Shown: in pieces, positions 1 through 8,300 of the stretch
Layout of the letters: each line of letters begins with the position of its first letter
Numbering within the stretch: position 1 is the stretch's first letter
Origin: Candidatus Nomurabacteria bacterium
GTDB lineage: Bacteria > Patescibacteriota > Minisyncoccia > Phycocordibacterales > PALSA-1337
Reading direction: 5' to 3'
Length of the DNA: 9,156 nucleotides
Assembly (NCBI GenBank): GCA_943354625.1
Contig: CALRCS010000024.1
Span: forward strand, 1-9,156
Made by a program: the position numbers and the translations under genes
The notes under the pieces: generated by a model
Databases searched by the model: none
What the model was told of the DNA's origin: nothing
What the model saw: only the letters and a program-made list of their open reading frames with translations

Positions 1-1493
1 ACACCATTTACCATATCATTCCCATCAAATGTCCAATGACCGACAAGACCTGACCATATGCCAGTTGTAGGTTTTGAGGTCGGAACGGATATACCAAATT
101 TTGCTGTACCGAGATTGTAAAGATTTTTAACCTCAGTAGCAGAAAGTGCGCGGTTATATATTCGAGCTTCATCAAGTTTACCTGCAAAGGGTTCATTATA
201 CGCAGTTGAATTTCCTATACGGACTGTGGTATCTTTTGTAAAAGTAGCTGAAAAAGCATTATTTCTAGCCCATTGAACGCCATTTAAGTATGCAACAATC
301 GTGGAGCCACTTCGTGTAAAGGTTAAATGTTGCCACCTATCGTTAACCAAAATCACACCCGAATCAAAATCAACAGATCCTCCATGAACAATACCAAAAC
401 TCCCTCCGCCAGCCCATTTCCATATAGTCGGACCATTACCATAATAAGAAAATAACCTTTGATAACCACCTGCGACATTTGATGGATTCACCCACACACT
501 CATTGTCCAATTATTTGAATCAAGGGGTATACTACTACCCATATCTACATAATCATTTGATCCATCAAAATTAAATGACTGGCCAAGTTTACCACTAGTA
601 AAAAAAGTAGAAGAAGCTATATTAAATAAATTCCCTTTATTATTATTTCCACTTTTGTCAGGCACGACTCCATTTGACATCTCTTTATCGTCAAAATTCC
701 ACCAACCTAGAAGGCCAGAAGTTAAAGGATTCTTATAGGTAGAAACTCCCGCATTATAAAGTTGTTTAACTTCTGAGGCAGAAAGTGCGCGGTTATATAT
801 TCGAGCCTCATCAAGTTTCCCTGCAAAAGTATATGGGGATGCTGCTGACCCCCCCACACGAACAGTCTGAGTCTTAGAAAAAGTAGCAGAAAATGAACTA
901 TTTATAGCAGTTTGAACACCATTCAAATAAGCTACTATAGTAGAGCCGGATCGTGTAAAGGTTACATGTTGCCACTTATTATCAACAAGTGTAATATTGG
1001 CAGTAAAATCAATACCTCCTAAATGTACAATAGATAGACTACCAGACCCAACTGCTTTTTCTATAGTTGGTCCATCACCATAATAAGAAAAGATGTCTTG
1101 ATATCCCCCAGCAACAACATTCAATGGATTTACCCAAATACTCATCGTCCAATTATTTGAGTCGAAAGGTGCATTACTACCAGCATCTAAATAATTTTCA
1201 TTCACATCATCAAAATTCCCTGCCTGACCTATTATACCTGGAACATAGAAAGTCGAGGTAGCAATTGATGGTATTCCGTACAAATTTCCATCATTTCCAT
1301 TTCTAGAAGCATCTCTTACTACACCATTAATAATATCCTTCCCATCAAAAGTCCACCAACCCACAAGACCAGTATTTAGCGGTAACTTTGGAGAAACATT
1401 CATAAAAGATGCTTTCACAGAAGAAAAAGGTATAAGAAAAAATAAACCGATTGATAGAATAATTATTTTATTATAGATTCTTTTTTTATTCAT
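1..1493 (-). CDS. Secreted multi-LamG-domain protein, 3' end cut by window edge
   Basis: The frame is open from ATG at 1491-1493 to the left edge (497 complete codons, no stop), so the C-terminus is missing. It begins with a signal peptide: basic MNKKR, a hydrophobic run to about residue 24, and a probable cut at VKA|SF (residues 27-30). Two complete LamG/concanavalin A-like domains follow at about 42-248 and 260-460. Each opens with GL(V/L)GWW.FD, passes through a KWQH or RWQH strand (.W.H is the usual LamG signature) and ends LDEARIYNRALSA.EV..LYN. A third domain starts at about 481 (SGLVGHWTFDG). The two complete domains are close relatives, sharing DSNNWTMS.WVNP and FTRSGSTIVAYLNGVQ. LamG sandwiches usually bind sugars or proteins, but the ligand here is unknown. 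The start lies 4 nt after the stop of the upstream paralogue. A weak GGTAG about 10 nt before the ATG is the only ribosome-site candidate. It is probably exported and surface-exposed; no anchor is visible in the part present. Confidence 0.9.
   Translation of the reverse strand, partial: MNKKRIYNKIIILSIGLFFLIPFSSVKASFMNVSPKLPLNTGLVGWWTFDGKDIINGVVRDASRNGNDGNLYGIPSIATSTFYVPGIIGQAGNFDDVNENYLDAGSNAPFDSNNWTMSIWVNPLNVVAGGYQDIFSYYGDGPTIEKAVGSGSLSIVHLGGIDFTANITLVDNKWQHVTFTRSGSTIVAYLNGVQTAINSSFSATFSKTQTVRVGGSAASPYTFAGKLDEARIYNRALSASEVKQLYNAGVSTYKNPLTSGLLGWWNFDDKEMSNGVVPDKSGNNNKGNLFNIASSTFFTSGKLGQSFNFDGSNDYVDMGSSIPLDSNNWTMSVWVNPSNVAGGYQRLFSYYGNGPTIWKWAGGGSFGIVHGGSVDFDSGVILVNDRWQHLTFTRSGSTIVAYLNGVQWARNNAFSATFTKDTTVRIGNSTAYNEPFAGKLDEARIYNRALSATEVKNLYNLGTAKFGISVPTSKPTTGIWSGLVGHWTFDGNDMVNG
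14..145 (-). repeat. Diverged third copy of the 132-bp linker in the paralogous gene
   Basis: It has the same length and frame as the two copies in the upstream gene and encodes GTAKFGISVPTSKPTTGIWS followed by GLVGHWTFDG. It differs from them at roughly a quarter of nucleotide positions. It supports common descent of the two LamG genes, with the within-gene copies much younger or homogenised. Confidence 0.85.
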
Positions 1494-1497
1494 ATAT

Positions 1498-3708
1498 TTA
1501 TCTACCAATATTATAAAGTTGCAATACCTCAGAAGCGGAAAGAATGCGGTTGTAAACACGCAAATCGTCAATTGCACCATTATAAAATCCACCTGAACCG
1601 TTATCTGTACCGATTTGATTTACATTGGTGGCCCCGCCACAAGCAGTAGCCGCAGTTAGTGCAATACTAACTCCATCGAAATATAATTTATAACTTGATG
1701 CGACTCCTTTACTTACACCATCATATACTAAAACGATATGGTGCCATTTATTTAGCATATTATTAATATAAAGATTTGATGAATCTGTATACATATAATT
1801 TTGACCACGAAAACATATGAACATTGCATGACCAACAATATTTGCATTTCCTATTCTCCCAATATTAAATGTAAACTCTGAAACTCCTTTAAATTTAAAT
1901 ATTGACATGTAGTCACTAGAAGTAATAGAAGCGGGTTTTATCCATTCAGAAACAGAAACAGCACCTGCGTCATTTATGATAGCAGCAGAACCTAGGTCAA
2001 TATAACTACCTGTTCCATTAAACTTTAAAGCTTGCCCCGTTTTTCCACTAACAGGGCTAATTGCTTGCACCATACCATTAAGTGTCCCTGTATTTCCTTT
2101 TGTACTTTTATCTTTAGTAGTAGCTGCAATGCTTGAAGTCCAAATCGTATCCTTCCCATCAAAAGTCCAGTAGCCGACGAGGCCTGACCATAAACCTGTA
2201 GTTGGTTTGGCAGTTGGAACGGAGACACCGAGTTTTGTTGCACCGAGGTTGTAGAGTTCAGAAACCGTAGTGGTAGAAAGTGCACGGTTGTAAATACGGA
2301 CGTCGTCGATAACATCCTTCCAAAACAAACTTGCTCCAGCATTTCTTGCGCCAATGGTCCAAACATCAGCAGAATCACTATAATTTGTAGTATTAGTTGG
2401 GGTCTTGGTTAAGGTTTTTGAAACACCATCTACATATATTGTCGTATCATTCAAAAGATAGTTAGTTGTGTTTGTAGTTATAGTAGCAACAACATGATGC
2501 CATTTTCCGTCTCCATAAGTGGTAGATGTCACAGCAGAAAAAACGGTACCACCTACATTATTTTTTAATATGACGTTTAATACACCTCCTAGAGTAGTAA
2601 GTACCCAACCTGCATTCGAATTACCTCCTTCAGAAATAATTGCAGTAGTGCCATTAGTATAAGTCTTAAACCAAGCTGATACCGTAAAAGTTGTATCTGG
2701 ATATCCAAAAGGTGAAGTATTACCTATAATAAAATCATTCACCCCATCAAAATTCCCGGCCTGCCCCATCTTTCCCGAAACATAAAAGGTGGAGGTGGCA
2801 ATTCCTGAAGGATTTCCATTATTTCCATTTCCACTCTTATCTATAGCAACACCATTGACCATATCCTTCCCATCAAAAGTCCAGTAGCCGACGAGGCCTG
2901 ACCATAAACCTGTAGTTGGTTTGGCAGTTGGAACAGAGACACCGAGTTTTGTTGCTCCGAGGTTGTAGAGTTCAGAAACCGTAGTGGTAGAAATAGTTTT
3001 ATTATATATACGTACATCATCCAATTTAGCATGTAAAAAACCGCCATACGACGCTCTACCAAGACTATATGTATCCGCACTAATCGACCCAGTATACCCT
3101 GGTGAGCCTTGCGCAACACCATCAATAAAAAAACTGACAGTTCCACCGTCATAGACTGCAACAATATGATGCCATTTTGTATCGGTAATTTCTCCACCCG
3201 TAGCTCTTGAACCATTAATACCAGGTTGGCCAAATTCTACACGATTATCATCCTGGATATAAAGTCCAAATCCCCCACTACTTAAGGTATTGTTCATTAT
3301 CAATCTCTCCTGATTTATAGATCCAAATCCTCCTGTCCTTTGTACCCATAAAGATATGGACATAGTTGCCATTATCGGAAGTGAAGGAACTGCGACATAA
3401 TCATCCACCCCATCAAAATTCCCGGCCTGTCCGATCTTTCCTGAAACATAAAAAGTAGATGTGGCAATCCCTGATGGATTTCCATTATTTCCATTTCCAC
3501 TCCTATCCATTAGAGCACCATTGACATTATCTTTCCCATCCATAGTCCACCAACCAACCAAACCAGAATTTAGACCAGCCCCTGGAAGACCCTTAGCTGT
3601 AAGACCAATGAACGAAGCTTGACAAGTATTTGAAAACAAACAAAACACTGAAATAAAAATTACAGTCGTAAAAAGAATTATAAAAAAATTTGATTTGTAA
3701 CTATGCAT
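1498..3708 (-). CDS. Secreted protein with three LamG (concanavalin A-like) domains
   Basis: This is a complete 736-residue protein. The N-terminus is a signal peptide with a hydrophobic core at about residues 8-26 and a probable cut after CQA (residue 31). Cys29 is not in a lipobox. Three LamG domains lie at about 49-248, 270-487 and 508-734. Each starts with GLVG(W/Y)WT.DGKD, contains a KWHH motif (179-182, 402-405, 654-657) and ends with a DD(V/L)R(I/V)YN strand and LYN(L/I)G. Domains 1 and 2 share IATSTFYVSGK; domain 3 is more divergent (AISPVSGKTGQA). Domains 1-2 and 2-3 are joined by the same linker, GATKLGVSVPTAKPTTGLWS, whose DNA is nearly identical in both places. No sortase motif, membrane anchor or catalytic glycosidase domain is seen, so it is best read as a secreted or loosely surface-bound adhesin or glycan-binding protein of unknown ligand. 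Its ATG directly abuts the TAA of the upstream gene and there is no Shine-Dalgarno, which suggests translational coupling. The downstream LamG gene looks like a tandem paralogue. Confidence 0.93.
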   Translation of the reverse strand: MHSYKSNFFIILFTTVIFISVFCLFSNTCQASFIGLTAKGLPGAGLNSGLVGWWTMDGKDNVNGALMDRSGNGNNGNPSGIATSTFYVSGKIGQAGNFDGVDDYVAVPSLPIMATMSISLWVQRTGGFGSINQERLIMNNTLSSGGFGLYIQDDNRVEFGQPGINGSRATGGEITDTKWHHIVAVYDGGTVSFFIDGVAQGSPGYTGSISADTYSLGRASYGGFLHAKLDDVRIYNKTISTTTVSELYNLGATKLGVSVPTAKPTTGLWSGLVGYWTFDGKDMVNGVAIDKSGNGNNGNPSGIATSTFYVSGKMGQAGNFDGVNDFIIGNTSPFGYPDTTFTVSAWFKTYTNGTTAIISEGGNSNAGWVLTTLGGVLNVILKNNVGGTVFSAVTSTTYGDGKWHHVVATITTNTTNYLLNDTTIYVDGVSKTLTKTPTNTTNYSDSADVWTIGARNAGASLFWKDVIDDVRIYNRALSTTTVSELYNLGATKLGVSVPTAKPTTGLWSGLVGYWTFDGKDTIWTSSIAATTKDKSTKGNTGTLNGMVQAISPVSGKTGQALKFNGTGSYIDLGSAAIINDAGAVSVSEWIKPASITSSDYMSIFKFKGVSEFTFNIGRIGNANIVGHAMFICFRGQNYMYTDSSNLYINNMLNKWHHIVLVYDGVSKGVASSYKLYFDGVSIALTAATACGGATNVNQIGTDNGSGGFYNGAIDDLRVYNRILSASEVLQLYNIGR
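2148..2279 (-). repeat. 132-bp LamG linker repeat, copy 2 (domains 2-3)
   Basis: This is the partner of 2862-2993, about 714 bp away in direct orientation, encoding the same linker between domains 2 and 3. The LamG domains on either side are far more diverged than the linker itself. This points to recent duplication or gene conversion of the joint rather than of whole domains. Confidence 0.93.
2862..2993 (-). repeat. 132-bp LamG linker repeat, copy 1 (domains 1-2)
   Basis: It encodes the end of LamG domain 1, the linker GATKLGVSVPTAKPTTGLWS and the start of domain 2. By hand comparison it differs from the copy at 2148-2279 at only two positions, one of them silent third-base (Ala GCT/GCA at the + strand tgctcc/tgcacc site) and the other also synonymous. 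It looks more G+C-rich than the surrounding LamG sequence. Confidence 0.93.
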
Positions 3709-4269
3709 TTATTTTTTTAGTACTTTTGGAGCTACGGGTTTGGGAATAGTGGCTGGTGCAGGTGTGGGAGCAGGTGTATTCGTAGGATTTCCCATATTTA
3801 ACGGTGCTATATCTATTACCTTATTTGCTACTGGGTCATATAAGATAACCTTTCTAGCAGTTGTATAAACTAGAACTTGATCTCCCCTTTTTGCTTTTGC
3901 AAAAAAAGGTTGATTCTGAAGCTGTGTTGGATCTGCAACTGTAGCGAGTGTAGGTTCTTCCCCTTCAGGTAAAGTAATAAGTTTTCCAACTTTTGCCACA
4001 ATATCTTTAACAGATTCAACTTGGACAGTTTCTGACTTGGTCACAACTAGCTTAGATTGTCTATAAAAATAAATAGCCGCTGATATTGACGCTATTGAAA
4101 TAACCAATAAAATAAATAAAATTATTTTAATTGATTTAGGAATAATTTTCACTGGACTTACTGTCTCATTAGGCATAGCAAACACCTCTTTTGGTGCTTC
4201 AGCTGTGATTGGTGAAGTATTTATCGTCGTATCCCTAATTGTATTATTTATTTTTCTTATTGAATCCAT
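3709..4269 (-). CDS. Small single-pass membrane protein with conserved extracytoplasmic domain of unknown function
   Basis: This 186-residue protein starts at ATG 4267-4269. An in-frame TTG at 4285-4287 would add six residues, but the ATG is preferred because neither start has a Shine-Dalgarno. Residues 1-46 are hydrophilic. Residues about 47-69 (IKIILFILLVISIASISAAI...) form one transmembrane segment with lysines before it and Arg70 after. Residues about 85-158 form a compact domain containing LITLPEGEEPTLATVADP, QPFFAKAKRGD, VLVYTTARKVILYDP and VIDIAP. The tail from about 161 is rich in Pro, Ala and Thr and ends in basic KVLKK. I recognise the LPEGEEPT...QPFF..AK.GD style as recurring in candidate-phyla-radiation proteins, but know of no assigned function. 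The short beta-rich domain could be a docking or structural module facing outward, which is inference. The gene abuts the LamG gene downstream (TAA then ATG with no gap) and follows the serine hydrolase by 44 nt. Confidence 0.85.
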   Translation of the reverse strand: MDSIRKINNTIRDTTINTSPITAEAPKEVFAMPNETVSPVKIIPKSIKIILFILLVISIASISAAIYFYRQSKLVVTKSETVQVESVKDIVAKVGKLITLPEGEEPTLATVADPTQLQNQPFFAKAKRGDQVLVYTTARKVILYDPVANKVIDIAPLNMGNPTNTPAPTPAPATIPKPVAPKVLKK

Positions 4270-4313
4270 ATATTTATATTTTATCAAATTATTAATGTCT
4301 AATCAATTCATTT
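4270..4313 (-). promoter_or_regulatory. Candidate sigma70-type promoter giving a nearly leaderless transcript
   Basis: Read on the minus strand, this gap holds TTGATT (4301-4306, 4 of 6 matches to TTGACA), a 17-nt spacer, and TAAAAT (4278-4283, 5 of 6 matches to TATAAT). Only 8 nt separate the -10 box from the ATG at 4269, so a start at the usual distance would give a leader of 0-2 nt. That fits the absence of a ribosome binding site there. The gap is extremely AT-rich, so a chance match is quite possible. It is the widest spacing in the gene cluster. Confidence 0.3.
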
Positions 4314-5318
4314 TTATATACTTTTTTCTTTTACTTGCCTATCAACTTCATCGTATACAAATTTTGAAATTTTTTGTATTGATTTAGACATTTTAGAAAA
4401 ATCATCTCCGCGAGTCATTATGCAGATCAAATATGGTTTTTTTGGATAATATACTATTCCGCAGTCATTTAACTCTTTTACTCCACTGTCCAGGATAACT
4501 TCACCGAACTTATTTGAAACATCTACACCTCCTGGGATAGAACCTTTTATACCATCTCGAAATTCGGTTTGAGTTAAAAGCGATAAGGCTTTTTCTGATA
4601 AATCATCCCTTACATATGATGCATTAAATAATACTCTAAAAAAGCTAGCGTATTGTTTTATGGTCAAAAACTCTTGATCGCTAAAATTCGTCGGGGTATG
4701 AATACCAAAAGTACTAAAAATATTAATGAATTTATTTCCATCAATCATTTCATACAGTTTTGCTGTAGCTTTATTATCTGAATATTTTATCATATATTCT
4801 ATCAATTCCCGTATAGAATATTTTTTACCAATCTCAACCTGATGTGAAGGTTTGAAATTTTGAATTAAACCCAAATCCTCACCATTATAGACAAATTGTT
4901 TATCCAGACTTCCCGGTTTCTGTTCTTCAAGTCTAAAATAATAGATCATAATTACTACTTTAAGTAAGCTTGCTGGTCTAAATTTTTCATTTTCATTTAT
5001 TCCAAACCATGAACCATTGTTTAGATCTCTAAAGTAGACTGATGCAAATGAAATATTATTATCTATTTTTTCTTTATTTATTGCATCGGATACTCTAGAA
5101 TCAAAAGGACTTATAGCATACTTTGATATATATTCATGACCCATATCACACTGTAATAGAGGATTTATATATTGATAATTTCCATTTTCCCTTATTTCAG
5201 TATCTAAACTCAGAAAAGTGTTGTCTGCGTACTCTTTTATTGAATAACCAATCACAATACCTAATATCAAAATACTGAGTGGTAGTAAATATGTCTTTAT
5301 TATTTGGGATACAGGCAT
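4314..5318 (-). CDS. Membrane-anchored class A beta-lactamase-like serine hydrolase
   Basis: This is a 334-residue protein starting at ATG 5316-5318. Residues about 8-26 form an N-terminal transmembrane anchor, followed by a linker and an extracytoplasmic catalytic domain from about 75. The three active-site motifs of the penicillin-recognising serine hydrolase fold appear in order: S117-L-L-K120 (SxxK, with Ser117 the nucleophile), S180-D181-N182 (SDN loop, in IKYSDNKA), and K270-F-G (in place of KTG or KSG). The 63-residue step from SxxK to SDN is close to that of class A enzymes, and the 90-residue step to the third motif is somewhat shorter. The omega-loop ExxLN that class A beta-lactamases use for deacylation is not evident. 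A Glu216 lies 36 residues after Ser180, but its context (DQEFLTI) does not match. The family includes beta-lactamases and penicillin-binding-type peptidases. Lacking a clear deacylation motif, this one is as likely to act on peptidoglycan peptides, or to be a slow acyl enzyme, as to confer drug resistance. It begins 21 nt after the fibre gene with no Shine-Dalgarno. Confidence 0.9.
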   Translation of the reverse strand: MPVSQIIKTYLLPLSILILGIVIGYSIKEYADNTFLSLDTEIRENGNYQYINPLLQCDMGHEYISKYAISPFDSRVSDAINKEKIDNNISFASVYFRDLNNGSWFGINENEKFRPASLLKVVIMIYYFRLEEQKPGSLDKQFVYNGEDLGLIQNFKPSHQVEIGKKYSIRELIEYMIKYSDNKATAKLYEMIDGNKFINIFSTFGIHTPTNFSDQEFLTIKQYASFFRVLFNASYVRDDLSEKALSLLTQTEFRDGIKGSIPGGVDVSNKFGEVILDSGVKELNDCGIVYYPKKPYLICIMTRGDDFSKMSKSIQKISKFVYDEVDRQVKEKSI

Positions 5319-5339
5319 TTTTTATATTTTATGGGGCTA

Positions 5340-8300
5340 CTATGGGACTTCTGATACTACAGGTGCTGGTTCTGGAGTGGGAGGTATAGGTGCAGGTTCG
5401 GGTGCGAGTACGGGTTCAGGTGCTGGTGGCGTTGGAGTTGGTGCTGGAGGTACTGGTGACTCCACTGGAACTATTTCTGGTGTACTAGGTGCTACTGGAC
5501 TTGTCGTTGTAGAAGTTTCTATCACAACTGGAGGTGTTCCAGATGCTACAACTTCTGGTGTAATTATTGGTGCAATTATTTGTACTGGAGGCACTATGAT
5601 TGTATTTATAACACTTGTAGCTTCAGTAGATGTAGCAGTCTTTGCATTCTTTACAGCAAGGGCAATCCAACTCAATCGTATATCATAAGGTGTTGGTTTG
5701 TTTAGAATAATAGTAAATCCTTTTGCACTCTTCTTTGTAATAAATGACTGAATATTACTTGCAAATATTGCTTCTTGTTCTGCCTCATTGTCTGTATCAT
5801 TGAAAGCAATAGATGCTGTGACGATAGGTTGTTCACTGTATTCTCTATCAAAGACTACATCTACTTTCTTTGCATCTTTTTTGATCAAAACAAACCCAGC
5901 GACATCCTGATTGAAATATGGACGACCAATAACATTTACATCTGAATCTAGGTTAATTATATCACTAATTGATGAAATACTATCCACCTTTAATCCACCT
6001 TTAAATAGCACAGATCCTATAAATTCAAGACCCCCTTCAGGATTAAATAGTTTTGCAAGGCTTACAGTAGTACTTGCTTCAAGTGCCTTTATTCTTTCAT
6101 CTAGTGAATTGGTTGTAGATGAAATATCTGTGATTTGCGTATTTAGTAAGTCTAGAACTGGACTCTGTATACTATTTGCTATCAATGTCTCAGCTGTGAC
6201 TGTACCAGTTACAGTTATAGAATTCTTAAAGTTTGAAGCATTCTTGAATTCTGTTGTTGTTGCAAATGATACGTATTGGTTTAAAGCATTTGCTACTTGA
6301 GCATGATTATCGATTTTTGCATTATTACTTACGAACATCAAGACGGTACCGCCAATAGTAGTGCTTGCATATGAATCAAGTGCGATACCAATTACTTTAC
6401 TATTCAATTTTGCCTTCATAGCAATACCAGGAATTGTTTCTGAAAGTGAAAGAGAATCTCCTACTACAATCTCTCCATTTTCAAGACTTATCTTTACAGG
6501 TACTCGTCCAGCAAGAGCGACTGGGTATCTAACACCCGGATCTGTAGATTCATCTGGTCCAGAACCTAGTACTAGTCCAGGAGCTGTAGAAATAACTCCA
6601 AGGATTTTTGATTCATTTTCAATTCTTGCAAGAGTGATCACACCTTGTGCAAGAGTACTTACGATTTCTCCAGCTTGTAGAGATTCATTTGATGGATAAA
6701 GCTCAGCCACGTCAGACTGACCAGTTGCAAGTACTCTACCACTAATCTGGCCAGATGAAGAAGCTGTACACCATCCGTCAAGGTCTACACAGAGTCCTCC
6801 TTTTACTATAGCCATACCAGCTTGAGTCTTTCCATCTCCAACTATTATGTATTGTTTTAAATTGTTTACCACTCCTAGACCCTTACCTGCCTCAAGAAGA
6901 GTTGATGTTGAAACAAAGAATCCAACAGTTGATGTTGCTCCTGTACTACTAAATGAGAGATTGAATACTGAGTTTCCACCAACTGATGTTGAAGTAGCAA
7001 TTGTGTATGAATTCAAAACATTTGTAACGGTAGTTGTAGCGGCAATTGGATAGATAACTGTACCGACTTGTAATGTAAGTGCATCTGTACTACCTGTACC
7101 CATATATGCAGAACCTCCTACAACAAACTTCAAACTCGGTGTGGTAGAACTAATTCCTACATAGCCCTTTGTATTTATTGTAAATGCAGAAATGGTACTT
7201 GTAGCAAGAGCGTCTGAAGAAGTAGCTATATAAAGATTTCCATTATTTGAAGAGAAAATCCAATGTTTAAGATTTGCTCCTGCACCATTATCCGTAAGGG
7301 CGAGTTGTCCTTTCATGGTATTGCTTGCACTAGTAGATGCTATTTGCATCATCCAAACTGGAGTGGTAGTTCCGATTCCTACAGTTCCACCACCATTAAA
7401 GATAGCGTCATAATTACGTGTTCCTCCGGTAACAGATGAAACATAAAGTCCAATATTTGATGAACCATTTCCGATCCAATTTCCTTTTGAAATAATATTT
7501 AGTCCTGTCTTAATAACATTTGCTGTAGATGATGTTGCCCAGTTAGAAATAGATACGGCATTGTAGTTTGACATAAATCCATTTGTGACTGAAGTAGTTA
7601 GTCCAGCATAAACATCAAGCAGAGCCATAGGTGTTGTAGTACCGATACCAATTCCTGTTGAACTAGCTATTATATTTCCTTGACCATCTGCTTTTCCATA
7701 AACTGTAAGTAGTGGATTATTATCAAGTGCCGCAGAATAACTCTCTACAGAATTTACAAGAGCTGATGATGTTACATCCATATCGACCCATGTAATAACT
7801 CCAGCATCAGTGTCAAAGCTTAGATTTCCCATTTCTGCACTAGCGATAGAAGTAATTCCAGAATAATAATCATAGACCAAGCTTCCATTTCCAACATTCA
7901 TTCCTCCAGCAAATGTAGATGTAGCAGTCGTAGATGTTGCAGAGAAATATGAAGCCACAACTTCACCAACTACAGAAAGTTTTGCATAAGGTGAGCTAGT
8001 CCCTATACCGACATTTCCTGTAGCAGTCCAGATACCAGATCCTCCAAAATATGCAGTTCCTAGAACTGTGAAAGCTGTTGTAGAAGCATATGGGAAAGTG
8101 GAGGCAGTATTTCCCAAAACTTCTATATGTCCACCACTGTTAACGATAAGATTACCAGATAGAAGTGTATTGCCTGCTACAGACAAAGTTGCTGATGGTG
8201 TAGAAGAACCTATACCAAAATATCCATTTGTATTTATCGTAAGTGCAGACATAGTACTTGTTGAAAGTGCATCTGAAGAAGTAGCGAAATATAGATTTCC

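Noticed and set aside
1498..1520. Perfect TATAAT on the minus strand just before the left LamG gene
   Set aside because: It is the Leu-Tyr-Asn codons of the conserved LYNIG end of the upstream protein. The hexamer 17 nt upstream does not resemble a -35 box.
2025..3233. Two minus-strand frames (2025-2378, 2841-3233), plus one at 8-196, whose peptides resemble one another (PNQLQVYGQASSATGLLMG)
   Set aside because: They are out-of-frame readings of the 132-bp linker repeat inside the LamG genes. Their mutual similarity comes from the DNA repeat, not from a small-protein family.
1498..3708. LamG protein as a lipoprotein via Cys29
   Set aside because: The residues before Cys29 (SNT) do not form a lipobox, and an AxA-type signal peptidase I site (CQA) fits better.
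5319..5339. TAAAAT before the serine hydrolase as a promoter
   Set aside because: No -35-like hexamer lies at 16-18 nt, and the AT-rich gap makes chance likely.
5377..5688. Plus-strand Gly-rich frame resembling a glycine-rich or collagen-like protein
   Set aside because: It is the antisense of the Pro-rich fibre tail (Pro codons CCN read as Gly GGN) and has no support as a gene. The same holds for the other plus-strand frames opposite the fibre gene.
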